A DNA stretch of 64,000 nucleotides from Hymenobacter jeongseonensis (GTDB lineage Bacteria; Bacteroidota; Bacteroidia; Cytophagales; Hymenobacteraceae), in assembly GCF_015694725.1 (NCBI RefSeq), contig NZ_JADQDQ010000001.1, positions 310,001 to 374,000 on the forward strand, read 5' to 3'. This document shows positions 25,807 through 34,475 of this stretch, piece by piece; position 1 is the first letter of the stretch; each line of letters starts with the position of its first letter. The notes below the pieces were generated by a model, which saw only the letters and a list, made by a program, of their open reading frames with translations, was not told the DNA's origin and searched no databases. A program made the position numbers and the translations under genes.

Positions 25807-25854
25807 AAATGCGGCGGCTTGCCAAAGGCCGAATATGCTCCAAGCAGCCCAGAA

Positions 25855-26781
25855 TCAACGCCAGCGTACTTTCTGGCTGGCTTTGCTTGCGTGCAGGCGG
25901 GCGGGCACGCTGGCCAGAATCAGGTCGCGAAGGGCGGTGAGCAGCGTGGTGCGCACAAACCCGTGATGCACCACTAAGCTCACCTCCCGCACCGGCACCG
26001 GGGCTTCAAATCGTTTGATGAGCGGGTTGCGGTCTACCTCATCTAGCATGGCCAGCTCGGGCACCAGCGTGTAGCCGTGGTGGCGGCGCACCAGTTCCTT
26101 CAGGGTTTCAATGGAGCCGCTCTCGTAGGTGATGGCGCCGGTAGGGGAGGCCGGGCCGCACAAGTTCAGTACCTGGTTGCGGAAGCAGTGGCCCTGCTGC
26201 ATCAGCCAGAGGCCGGAGCTTTGCAAGTCGGTGGGGCGCACAGTGGTTTTGGTGGCCAGCTCGTGCGTCTCCGAAGTCAGCACCAAAAACGGCTCGTCCA
26301 GCAACGGCAGCTCGTGTAGCTGCCGGTCATCGAGTGGCGTCACCAGCAGGCCCACGTCGAGGCGGTGCTCTTTGAGCTGCTGCATGATTTCCTCGGAGCG
26401 CAATTCTTCTACCCGCACCCGCAGGTCGGGGTAGGCCGTGGTAAGGCCCACCAAAAAGCGCGGCACCAGGTAGGGCGCTAGCGTGGGAATGACGCCCAAG
26501 CGCAGCTCACCTACTACTTCGCCTTTTTCTACCTGCACCAGTTCCCGCAGCAGTTGAGCTTCGCGGAGCACCAGCCGGGCCTGGGCAATGACTTTGGCGC
26601 CCACGGCGGTGGGCTCGGCGCCGCGCTGGGTGCGGTCGAAAAGCAGCACCCCCAGCTCTTCTTCCAGCTTCTGCACCTGCACGCTGAGGGCGGGCTGGCT
26701 CACGCAGCTTTTTTCAGCCGCGAGACCGAATTGGCGGTGCGTATCAAGCGCGACGAGGTAAGTGAGTTGCTGTAGGTTCAT
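25855..26781 (-). CDS. oxyR: Hydrogen-peroxide-sensing LysR regulator OxyR
   Basis: Protein of 308 residues from ATG 26781 (MNLQQLTYLV). The N-terminal LysR winged HTH is typical (AAEKSCVSQPALSVQVQKLE). The regulatory domain carries the OxyR redox pair: the motif GHCFRNQVLNLC places Cys199 and Cys208, the same numbering as the disulfide-forming pair of Escherichia coli OxyR. Known OxyR proteins switch DNA binding on oxidation by peroxide. It is divergent from katA with 177 bases between the start codons, so katA is the obvious target. A -7 box on the minus strand lies at 26837-26844. Confidence 0.92.
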   Translation of the reverse strand: MNLQQLTYLVALDTHRQFGLAAEKSCVSQPALSVQVQKLEEELGVLLFDRTQRGAEPTAVGAKVIAQARLVLREAQLLRELVQVEKGEVVGELRLGVIPTLAPYLVPRFLVGLTTAYPDLRVRVEELRSEEIMQQLKEHRLDVGLLVTPLDDRQLHELPLLDEPFLVLTSETHELATKTTVRPTDLQSSGLWLMQQGHCFRNQVLNLCGPASPTGAITYESGSIETLKELVRRHHGYTLVPELAMLDEVDRNPLIKRFEAPVPVREVSLVVHHGFVRTTLLTALRDLILASVPARLHASKASQKVRWR

Positions 26782-26836
26782 GGGCAGCGGAAGAAGTAGA
26801 CCGTCCTGCGTCACGGTACTCTGCATGGCGATACAT

Positions 26837-26870
26837 CAAATATAATCTGTGGTTATAAAATCATCTGCAA
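26837..26870 (-). promoter_or_regulatory. Putative oxyR promoter
   Basis: Read on the minus strand: TTG (26870-26868), 23 bases, then TATATTTG (26844-26837), a perfect TAnnTTTG box. The ATG is about 55 bases downstream. It sits back to back with the katA promoter. Confidence 0.5.
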
Positions 26871-26877
26871 AATCAAT

Positions 26878-26908
26878 TTTGATTATGGAATGGTAAGTCG
26901 GACTTTTG
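26878..26908 (+). promoter_or_regulatory. Putative katA promoter with adjacent dyad
   Basis: TTTG at 26878-26881, 19 bases, then GACTTTTG at 26901-26908 (7 of 8 against TAnnTTTG). An AT-rich dyad AATCA-ATTT-TGATT at 26871-26884 overlaps the upstream element and is a candidate regulator site. The ATG is at 26959. Confidence 0.45.
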
Positions 26909-26958
26909 TTAGGCGCCCGTCCATATGGTGCCATTTTACTTTATTTATCAAGCTGTTC

Positions 26959-28476
26959 ATGGAAGAGTCAACCCAACCGAAGACGCTGACCACCGCGTCG
27001 GGTCGCCCTATTTTCGACAACCAAAACTCGCAGTCGGCGGGAGCGCGCGGCCCTTTGTTGTTGCAGGACTACTTCCTGCACGAGAAGTCGGCTCACTTCA
27101 ACCGGGAGCGTACGCCGGAGCGCGTGGTACACGCCAAAGGCAGTGGTGCGTATGGCAAATTCACCGTCACGCACGACATCACCCACCTCACCCGCGCCAA
27201 GCTGTTCGCTAAAGTGGGCAACGAGTGTAAGATGTTCGCCCGTTTCAGCACCGTGGGTGGCGAAAAAGGTTCGGCCGACACCGAGCGCGACCCCCGTGGC
27301 TTCGCTCTGAAGTTCTACACTGAAGACGGCAACTGGGACCTAGTGGGCAACAACACGCCGGTGTTCTTCGTGAAAGACCCGCTGAAGTTCACTGACTTCA
27401 TCCATACCCAGAAGCGCGAGGCGCGCAGCAACCGCAAGTCGCCCACCATGATGTGGGACTACTGGAGCCTCAACCCCGAGAGCCTGCACCAGGTCACCAT
27501 TCTGATGAGCGACCGCGGCACGCCCTACGGCTACCGCCACATGCACGGCTACGGCTCGCACACCTTCTCGCTGATAAATGCCGCCAACGAGCGGGTGTGG
27601 GTGAAATTCCACTTCCGCACCCAGCAGGGCGTGAAGAATTTCAGCGATGCCGATGCCAAGATGATGAAGGCCGAGGACGCCGACTTCGCGCAGCACGACT
27701 TGGTGGACGCCATCGACAACGGGGATTTCCCGAAGTGGACGATGTTCATCCAGACCATGACCGAGGAGCAAGCCCGCGACTTCCGCTGGAACCCCTTCGA
27801 CCTGACCAAAGTGTGGCCCCAGGGCGAATTCCCGCTGCAGGAAGTGGGCGTGATGGAGTTGAACGCCATTCCCGAAAACTACCACGCCCACGTGGAGCAG
27901 GCCGCTTTCGCTCCCGCCCACGTGGTAGACGGCGTCGGTTACTCGCCCGATAAAATGCTGCAGGGCCGTATCCTGAGCTACCCCGACGCGCACCGCTACC
28001 GCCTAGGCGCCAACTACGAGCACCTGCCCGTGAACGCTTGCCCCTTCGGCTTCTCGAACTACCAGCGCGACGGCCAGATGGCCCTCGGCGACAACGGCGG
28101 CCCCGGCCCGAACTACTTCCCCAACAGCTTCGACGGCCCCGTGGAAGACAAAACCCAGGGCGAGCCCGCCCAGGCCCTTGACGGCTTCGCCGCTCGCTAC
28201 GACCGCAACGAAGGCCCCGGCAACGACGACCACTACACGCAAGCCGGCAACCTGTTCCGCCTGCTCGACGCGCAGGCGCAAAAGAACCTCATCAACAACG
28301 TGGTAGGTGCCATGTCGGGCATCGAAGGTCCGAAGAAAGACCTTATCACGCAGCGCCAGCTGTGCCACTGGTTCCGGGCCGATATCCGCTTGGGCATGGC
28401 CATCGCCAAAGGCCTTGGCGTCGATGCCGAAATGCCCACGGAGCACAGCTCGGCTCCTGCTGCGGCCCTGGCGTAG
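26959..28476 (+). CDS. katA: Monofunctional heme catalase (clade 3 type)
   Basis: Protein of 505 residues from ATG 26959. All catalase sites are present: catalytic His58 in ERVVHAKGSGAYG, Asn131 in LVGNNTPVFFVKD, and the heme-ligand Tyr341 in RILSYPDAHRYRLG. The substrate-channel and NADPH-side regions also look normal (RNEGPGNDDHYTQAG in the C-terminal part). It breaks down hydrogen peroxide to water and oxygen in the cytoplasm. It is divergent from oxyR and followed by a strong terminator. The small-subunit length (about 500) fits clade 3. The frame upstream to 26890 covers the promoter and is not used. Confidence 0.96.
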   Translation: MEESTQPKTLTTASGRPIFDNQNSQSAGARGPLLLQDYFLHEKSAHFNRERTPERVVHAKGSGAYGKFTVTHDITHLTRAKLFAKVGNECKMFARFSTVGGEKGSADTERDPRGFALKFYTEDGNWDLVGNNTPVFFVKDPLKFTDFIHTQKREARSNRKSPTMMWDYWSLNPESLHQVTILMSDRGTPYGYRHMHGYGSHTFSLINAANERVWVKFHFRTQQGVKNFSDADAKMMKAEDADFAQHDLVDAIDNGDFPKWTMFIQTMTEEQARDFRWNPFDLTKVWPQGEFPLQEVGVMELNAIPENYHAHVEQAAFAPAHVVDGVGYSPDKMLQGRILSYPDAHRYRLGANYEHLPVNACPFGFSNYQRDGQMALGDNGGPGPNYFPNSFDGPVEDKTQGEPAQALDGFAARYDRNEGPGNDDHYTQAGNLFRLLDAQAQKNLINNVVGAMSGIEGPKKDLITQRQLCHWFRADIRLGMAIAKGLGVDAEMPTEHSSAPAAALA

Positions 28477-28493
28477 TCATCCTGAATCCAATT

Positions 28494-28529
28494 AAAAAGG
28501 CCGCTTCGAGCAATCGCAGCGGCCTTTTT
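28494..28529. terminator. Terminator of katA (bidirectional)
   Basis: A perfect 12-bp stem, AAAAAGGCCGCT pairing with AGCGGCCTTTTT, with a 12-base loop. It lies 18 bases after the katA stop and just past the convergent M16 gene end at 28555. Confidence 0.88.
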
Positions 28530-28554
28530 GTTGATTTGTGAGCCTGTGAAGCTG

Positions 28555-30054
28555 CTACATTGGCTTCTTGCGCTCCGCTTGGAATTTCTTTATCTGGGGC
28601 TCAATCACCTTCTTATCGCCCACTACTACCACGGTCATGGCTTCGGGGCGCACGTACTTGCGGGCCGTTTCGCTCACCTGCTGGGGCGTCACGGCGTTGA
28701 TGTTTTTCACCTGCTCGGTAAGGTAGGTTTCAGGTAGGCCGTGCAGGTCGAGGGTGTTGAGCTGCCCGATGATGCCGCCGGGGTTGGAATTGCGAAGCAC
28801 GAACATGCCGCCTTCGTAATTCTGAATGCCTTTGAGCTCGTCGGCCGAGGGCGGCGTTTTTTGCAGCAACTCGACTTCTTTCATGATTTCGCGCAGCGAG
28901 TTATAGGTATCGGCCGTGGTCACGTCGGCGTTCTGCGTCCAGTTGCTGGTGCGGTACTTGGTGTCGAGGTAGCTGTAGGGCGAGTAGGTGTAGCCCTTGT
29001 CTTCCCGAATATTACGCGTAATTCGCGAGCCGAACGAACCGCCAAGCAGCGAGTTCATGACACGCAGTTTGATGTAGTCCGGGTGGCTGGGGTCGATGAC
29101 CGGCAAGCCCACCACAATGGTCGACTGCGGCGCGTTGGGCCGGTCCTGGGTCAGCACATCGGCCTTGCTCACGGGCTTGGCCACGTCGATGCTGGGCGCG
29201 GGGCCTTTGGGAAAGCTGGCCCATGCCGCCGTGATGGCCTGGCGCAACGGCGCCGCCTCGAACCGGCCGGCCACGTACACGCTGGTGCGCTGACCGCCGT
29301 ACTGGGTTTTGTAGAAATTTTGGGCCTGCTCCAGCGTCAAGGCGTCAATCTGGGCATCGGTGGGCAGGGGCCGGCCGTAGGGATGGCTGCCGTAGAGGGC
29401 CCCCGTAAATTTCTGGCGCGCCTGCACGCCGGGCTGGGACCGCGCCAAGGACATCTGCCGCTTCAAATCGGTTTTAAGGCGGGCCACTTCGGACGCGGGC
29501 ATCGCCGGGTGCAGCACTACATCGGCCAGCAGCGTGGCCATTTCCGGCGCGTATTCGCTCAGGCAGGAGGCCCACAGGTTGGTTTGGTCGGGGCCGGCCG
29601 AGATGCTGAGCGTACCACCCATGCGCGCCACTCGCTCCGCCAACTGCGTGGCCGACATGGTGGCGGTGCCTTCCTGCAGCAAGCGGGCCAGCAGGTCGGC
29701 AATGGCCACTTCGTTGGGCCCTTCGTGCACGTTGCCGGCCTGAATGGCCACCATCATCGTCACCTTGGGCACCTGGCCGTAAGGCACCAGCCGGGCCTTG
29801 AGGCCATTATCCAAAGTGAATTCTTCTTTGGCGGGCAGGGCAAAGTCGCGCGGCTTGCCGCCCGCAGGCGGGGCTTCCTTGGCCGCAGCAGGTGCTTTGG
29901 CGGCGGCTACGGCTTTGGCTACGCCGGCTTCCCGGCTGGTGGGAGCGGGCTTGGCCGTGGGCTTGGCTTTGGTGGGCGCCTTTTGGGCCCAACTTTCCGG
30001 GGCGGTGGCGGCCACGAGGACCGTGCTGAGCAACCCAATAAATAGCTTATTCAT
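28555..30054 (-). CDS. M16-family protein lacking the zinc motif
   Basis: Protein of 499 residues with a signal peptide (NKLFIGLLSTVLVAATAPESWAQ, in part) and a Lys/Ala/Pro-rich linker (about 25-70). Two M16 halves follow. Where active members have HxxEH, this one reads IADLLARLLQEGT, so the metal site is missing. The rest of the M16 layout is kept (NVHEGPNEVA, and GGSFGSRITRNIREDKGYTY). In pairs of this type one subunit carries the catalytic residues and the other, degenerate one contributes the binding cavity. Its active partner is the gene just upstream (30072-31526), 17 bases away on the same strand. Periplasmic location is inferred. Confidence 0.88.
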   Translation of the reverse strand: MNKLFIGLLSTVLVAATAPESWAQKAPTKAKPTAKPAPTSREAGVAKAVAAAKAPAAAKEAPPAGGKPRDFALPAKEEFTLDNGLKARLVPYGQVPKVTMMVAIQAGNVHEGPNEVAIADLLARLLQEGTATMSATQLAERVARMGGTLSISAGPDQTNLWASCLSEYAPEMATLLADVVLHPAMPASEVARLKTDLKRQMSLARSQPGVQARQKFTGALYGSHPYGRPLPTDAQIDALTLEQAQNFYKTQYGGQRTSVYVAGRFEAAPLRQAITAAWASFPKGPAPSIDVAKPVSKADVLTQDRPNAPQSTIVVGLPVIDPSHPDYIKLRVMNSLLGGSFGSRITRNIREDKGYTYSPYSYLDTKYRTSNWTQNADVTTADTYNSLREIMKEVELLQKTPPSADELKGIQNYEGGMFVLRNSNPGGIIGQLNTLDLHGLPETYLTEQVKNINAVTPQQVSETARKYVRPEAMTVVVVGDKKVIEPQIKKFQAERKKPM

Positions 30055-30071
30055 GGCAATGGAAAGATGGA

Positions 30072-31526
30072 CTAGCTCTTAGCCAGTGGGTTGACGGTGA
30101 TGATGGTGCGGTTGGTGGGCCGCAGGTATTCGCGAATGGTGGCCTGCATCAGCGCGGGCGTCACTTTCCGAAACTCGCTCTCGATGCGGTTAATGCGGTT
30201 CGGGTCGTTGTCGAACAAGGCAAACGAAGCCAGCAAATCGGCCCGCCCAAAATTGTCGGACCCGCTCACCTGGTCGTAAAACGACGAGCGGATTTTCACC
30301 ATCGCCAAATCCATCGTTGCTTGGTCGATGCCGGTGTGGGCCAAGCGGTCGATTTCCTGGTCGAGCACGCGCACCACCGAATCGGCCTGCACCGTGGGGT
30401 CGTACACGAGGCTGCCCATCCAGAGCATGGGGCCGTTGTAGTTGAACTGGTTGCCGAGGTCCGAGTTGATGCCGCCGCTCACCCCATCGGAGTAGCCGCG
30501 CTTTTGCACCAGGGCCTGGTAGAGGCGGCTGTCGTTGCCCTGCAGCAGAATCTGGTCGAGCATCACCAAAGCGTAGTACTCGGGCGTGTTGCGCTCGGGC
30601 ATGTGGTAGGCGAAGGCCAGGGCCGGCTTGGTGGCCAGCTTGTCGTCGTGCACGAACCGTTGCTCCTGCTCCTGGCGCGGCTCGGCCAATTCGGGTTTGG
30701 GCGGCTGCGGGGCGCTGGGAATGTTGCCGTAGTATTTCTCCACCCAAGCCTTGGCCTCGGCGGGCTCAAAATCGCCCACCACGGCCAGCACGGCGTTGTT
30801 GGGGGCGTAATACGTCTTGAAAAACTGCTTTACATCGGCCAGGTTAGCCGCGTCGAGGTCTTTCAGGTCGCCGTAGAAGTTGTGGGCGTTGTTCCAGTTC
30901 TTGTTGGCCTTCTGCGGCATCAGCAGCCACGGGAAGCCACCGTAGGGCTGGTTGAGCACGTTCACGCGCACCTCGCTTTTCACCACGCCCTGCTGGTTGG
31001 TCAGGTTGCTTTGGGTGATGGCCAGGCCGCGCATCCGGTCGGCTTCGGCCCAGAGAATGGTTTCGAGCTTGTGGGCCGGCACCACCTCGTAATAGTTGGT
31101 GAAATCGAAGCGCGTGGAGCCGTTCAGGGCTCCGCCGTTCTTTTGAATCAGCCCAATAAACTCGTTCTTGCCCAGGTTCTGCGAGCCCTGAAACATTAGG
31201 TGCTCAAACAAATGCGCAAAGCCCGTGCGGTTGCGCGGCTCGGTGCGGAAACCTACTGCATAATACGCGGCCACCGTGGCTGTGGGCGCCGTGTGGTCGG
31301 GCGAGAGCACCACCCGCAGCCCGTTGGGCAGGGTGTAGTACTCCACCGGAATCTGAAATGCGGGCCCGGCTGGCGTCGCTTTTTCGGGTGCTACGGCCGC
31401 TGTTGCCGGACTTGCATCCACTGGCGCGGTTACCACCGACGTGGCTTTGGGACTACACGCGCCCAGGGCCAGCACAACCGCCGGAGCCCACAGCAGGCTG
31501 CGATTAAATACCTTAAAATGTCTCAT
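30072..31526 (-). CDS. M16-family zinc metallopeptidase, lipoprotein
   Basis: Protein of 484 residues from ATG 31526. The lipobox is LALGAC with Cys24, then an Ala/Pro/Thr-rich linker. The zinc motif is HLFEH (His105, Glu108, His109) in TGFAHLFEHLMFQGSQN, with a likely third ligand Glu in GVVKSEVRVN. The C-terminal half carries the usual substrate-binding region (ISG-type residues replaced by SDGVSGGINSDLGNQFNY). It degrades peptides at the periplasmic face of a membrane. It forms a two-gene operon with the degenerate M16 gene (17-base gap). Frame upstream of 31526 looks non-coding. It is divergent from murF-alr. Confidence 0.9.
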   Translation of the reverse strand: MRHFKVFNRSLLWAPAVVLALGACSPKATSVVTAPVDASPATAAVAPEKATPAGPAFQIPVEYYTLPNGLRVVLSPDHTAPTATVAAYYAVGFRTEPRNRTGFAHLFEHLMFQGSQNLGKNEFIGLIQKNGGALNGSTRFDFTNYYEVVPAHKLETILWAEADRMRGLAITQSNLTNQQGVVKSEVRVNVLNQPYGGFPWLLMPQKANKNWNNAHNFYGDLKDLDAANLADVKQFFKTYYAPNNAVLAVVGDFEPAEAKAWVEKYYGNIPSAPQPPKPELAEPRQEQEQRFVHDDKLATKPALAFAYHMPERNTPEYYALVMLDQILLQGNDSRLYQALVQKRGYSDGVSGGINSDLGNQFNYNGPMLWMGSLVYDPTVQADSVVRVLDQEIDRLAHTGIDQATMDLAMVKIRSSFYDQVSGSDNFGRADLLASFALFDNDPNRINRIESEFRKVTPALMQATIREYLRPTNRTIITVNPLAKS

Positions 31527-31702
31527 AGGAAAAAGGTGTGAAGTGGGGAGAGCTAATAAAATCCGATTTACACAATATTTGGCAAAAACCAGCGACGAGA
31601 AATATGGCCAAGGCCAACTAAATGACTCGTTTAGCGCACCGCCGCTGCATGGTAGCACCGCTGGCTTTCCGCATTTTCCCACCCGCCGCCGACCTTTGCC
31701 CC

Positions 31703-34246
31703 GTGTTCCTCTTCTCTGCTCTTCCGGGCCTGCTCCACGGCCGCCTATTGCAAGCTCCCGCCGACTGGGCCGCCGAAGTCCGTCACCTGCTGCTCGACAG
31801 CCGGCGCGTGGGGCTGCCGGCGGGCGCCCTGTTTTTCGCCCTGCGCGGCCCCAGCCACGACGGCCACCGCTACCTGCCCGAATTGTACGCCCAGGGCGTG
31901 CGCCTGTTTATCGTGGAAGAAGGGCGGGCGCTGCCCGGTGGCCTGGCCGCTTACCCAGCGGCTGGCATTGTGGCGGTGGGCAGCCCGTTGGCCGCGCTGC
32001 AAGCCATAGCCGCCACGCACCGCGCTGAGTTCACGGGTCCGGTTATCGGCATCACCGGCTCCAACGGCAAAACCATTGTGAAAGAATGGCTGGCCCAGCT
32101 GCTGAGCCCCGATGAGGACATCTGCCGTTCGCCGCGGTCCTTCAATTCCCAGGTTGGCGTGCCGCTGAGCGTGTGGGATTTGAACCCCGAGCGCCACACG
32201 TTGGGTATTTTCGAAGCGGGGATTTCGGAAGTAGGGGAGATGGCGCGGCTGGCCGCTGTCATTCAACCAACCGAAGGGATTTTTACTACGTTGGGCACGG
32301 CCCATGACGCCGGCTTTGCGTCAAGCGAACAAAAGCTGGCCGAGAAGCTGCGCTTGTTTCAAGGACCGCAGTTTAGGCGCCTGTTCTACTGCTACGACCA
32401 GCCGCTGGTGCGCGCAGCCGTGGCCCACGAACGACTCCCCGGTTTTAGCTGGACGCGCCACGCGGGGCAGCCCGCCGACATCTATTTTGCCCTGGACCAA
32501 AGCACCAGCGGCACCACCAGTCTGCACGCACAATATACCCGTGTCGGCCTCGAAGCGGCTTTTGCGTTGCCCTTTTCCGATGCGCCTTCGGTAGAGAATG
32601 CCCTGCATTGTTTGGCCGTCCTGCTACACCGGGCGGTAGAGCCGGACGAAATCCAGCGCCGTCTGGCCCGCCTGCATCCCGTGGCCATGCGTCTGGAAAT
32701 GAAGCTGGGCCGCCACGATTCTTACCTGCTCGACGACACGTATAACAACGACCTGGCCGGTCTAGCGCTGGCCCTGGATGCGCTGGGCCGGCAGTCGCGC
32801 CCCGGCCGCCGCACCTTGATACTGAGCGACGTGCTGGAGTCCGGCCTGAGCGCGCCGGAATTGTATGCCCGGGTGGCGACGCTGTTGCCCGCCGCGGGCA
32901 TTTCGCGCTTGGTCGGTATTGGTGCTGCGATTAACCAGCATCAAACTCTCTTTGCCCACGCGCCGGCCACCGAGTTTTACCCCACCACCGAAGCCTTTCT
33001 GGCTACGCTCGACCCCAACGCGTTTGCCCGCGAAGTCATTCTTATTAAAGGTGCCCGCCGCTTTGGCTTCGAACGCATCGTGGCGGCCTTGCAAGCCCAG
33101 CAGCACGGCACCGTGCTGGAAGTGAACCTCGATGCGCTTAGCCACAACCTGCAGCACTACCGCCGCCAGCTCCGGCCCGGCACCAAGCTCATGGTGATGG
33201 TGAAAGCCTTTGCCTACGGCGCGGGTTCCTACGAAGTAGCCAGCCTGCTCGAGTTTCAGCGGGCCGACTACCTCGCCGTGGCCTACCCCGACGAAGGCGT
33301 GGCTCTGCGCGAAGCTGGCATCAGCCTGCCCATCATGGTAATGAACCCGGCTCCGGATTCCTTTGGCACGCTGCGCCACTACCGTTTGGAGCCGGAAATC
33401 TATTCTTTCGAAATGTTGAAGGAATACCTTTCCGCCTTCCCCGTGGCGGCTGACGGAGCGGCAGTGCAAGCTGCGCTCATTGGCCATTCCGGGGCCCCAG
33501 CCATCCACCTCAAGCTGGACACTGGCATGCGCCGTTTGGGTTTCGATGAGGCCGACTTGCCGGACCTCATAGCTCTGCTGCAGCGCTATGCCAGTCGCCT
33601 CCACGTGGCCAGCATCATGACGCATCTGGCTGCTGCCGATGAGGCGGGCCACGACGATTTCACCCGCGAGCAGTTGGTTACGTTTCGCCGCATGGCTGCG
33701 GCTTTGGAGGCTGCGCTGGGCCACGCCGTGCTTAAGCACGCCCTGAATTCGGCGGGTATCCTGCGTTTTCCGGAAGCGCATTTCGACATGGTACGCCTCG
33801 GTATTGGCCTCTATGGTGTGGATGCCAGCGGCCGGGACAACGCGGCCCTGCGCCCCGTGAGCCAGCTGCGCACCACTATTTCCCAAATCAAAACCCTGCC
33901 CAGCGGCCGCACGGTGGGCTACGGCCGGCGCGGCACCGCCACGGAAGCCAATCGGCGCATTGCCACCCTAGCCATTGGCTACGCCGATGGCTACGACCGC
34001 CGCTTCGGCAACGGCGCCGGCACGGTGCTCATACACGGGCAGGCAGCGCCGCTGGTGGGCTCGGTGTGCATGGACATGTGCATGGTCGACGTAACCCTCA
34101 TTCCGGAGGCAAAGGCCGGCGATGTGGCCCTGGTATTTGGCGAGGGGCTGCCGCTGCCGGAACTGGCGGCCCGCATCGGCACCATTGCCTACGAGCTGCT
34201 TACCAACGTGAGCGAGCGGGTCAAGCGCGTATTTATAAGCGAGTAG
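31703..34246 (+). CDS. Bifunctional MurF ligase / alanine racemase
   Basis: Fusion of 847 residues from GTG 31703; ATG 31622 in frame would add 27 residues with no family match. The MurF half has the Mur-ligase P-loop GITGSNGKTIVKEWL (about 117-131), DDTYNNDLAGL, and adds D-Ala-D-Ala to UDP-MurNAc-tripeptide. At about residue 475 the alanine racemase half begins (VLEVNLDALSHNLQHYRR). The PLP lysine is Lys501 in MVKAFAYGAGSYE. HLKLDTGMRRLGF and IATLAIGYADGYDR and VGSVCMDMCMVDVT are racemase blocks. The fusion supplies D-alanine and uses it in the same peptidoglycan pathway. It is typical of Bacteroidota. The start remains the weakest point. Confidence 0.92.
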   Translation: MFLFSALPGLLHGRLLQAPADWAAEVRHLLLDSRRVGLPAGALFFALRGPSHDGHRYLPELYAQGVRLFIVEEGRALPGGLAAYPAAGIVAVGSPLAALQAIAATHRAEFTGPVIGITGSNGKTIVKEWLAQLLSPDEDICRSPRSFNSQVGVPLSVWDLNPERHTLGIFEAGISEVGEMARLAAVIQPTEGIFTTLGTAHDAGFASSEQKLAEKLRLFQGPQFRRLFYCYDQPLVRAAVAHERLPGFSWTRHAGQPADIYFALDQSTSGTTSLHAQYTRVGLEAAFALPFSDAPSVENALHCLAVLLHRAVEPDEIQRRLARLHPVAMRLEMKLGRHDSYLLDDTYNNDLAGLALALDALGRQSRPGRRTLILSDVLESGLSAPELYARVATLLPAAGISRLVGIGAAINQHQTLFAHAPATEFYPTTEAFLATLDPNAFAREVILIKGARRFGFERIVAALQAQQHGTVLEVNLDALSHNLQHYRRQLRPGTKLMVMVKAFAYGAGSYEVASLLEFQRADYLAVAYPDEGVALREAGISLPIMVMNPAPDSFGTLRHYRLEPEIYSFEMLKEYLSAFPVAADGAAVQAALIGHSGAPAIHLKLDTGMRRLGFDEADLPDLIALLQRYASRLHVASIMTHLAAADEAGHDDFTREQLVTFRRMAAALEAALGHAVLKHALNSAGILRFPEAHFDMVRLGIGLYGVDASGRDNAALRPVSQLRTTISQIKTLPSGRTVGYGRRGTATEANRRIATLAIGYADGYDRRFGNGAGTVLIHGQAAPLVGSVCMDMCMVDVTLIPEAKAGDVALVFGEGLPLPELAARIGTIAYELLTNVSERVKRVFISE

Positions 34247-34410
34247 GCGCCTGAGTTTTGCTCGATAAGGCCGCTCCCGTCCCGTAGCCGCTGTGCTGCC
34301 TCCCGGTGGGCTGGCAGCGTCGCCTATTTCAGCGCCGGCCAGTTAATCATTATTCACGGATAAGGTATCAAATAAAAGGTTGGCAAGGTATTTATTTTGC
34401 TACTTTACAG

Positions 34411-34438
34411 TTGGCGTCCTCTGTCCTTAATAACTTTG
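34411..34438 (+). promoter_or_regulatory. Promoter of hydrolase-like gene A
   Basis: TTG at 34411-34413, 17 bases, then TAACTTTG at 34431-34438 (perfect TAnnTTTG). The ATG is 37 bases downstream. Confidence 0.65.
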
Positions 34439-34475
34439 GGTTGATATCGTGCCCTAAGGCGTTTCTTTTGTAACT

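Noticed and set aside
28741..30045. A 434-codon plus-strand frame opposite the degenerate M16 gene
   Set aside because: Antisense shadow; the M16 frame has signal peptide and family motifs, this one has none.
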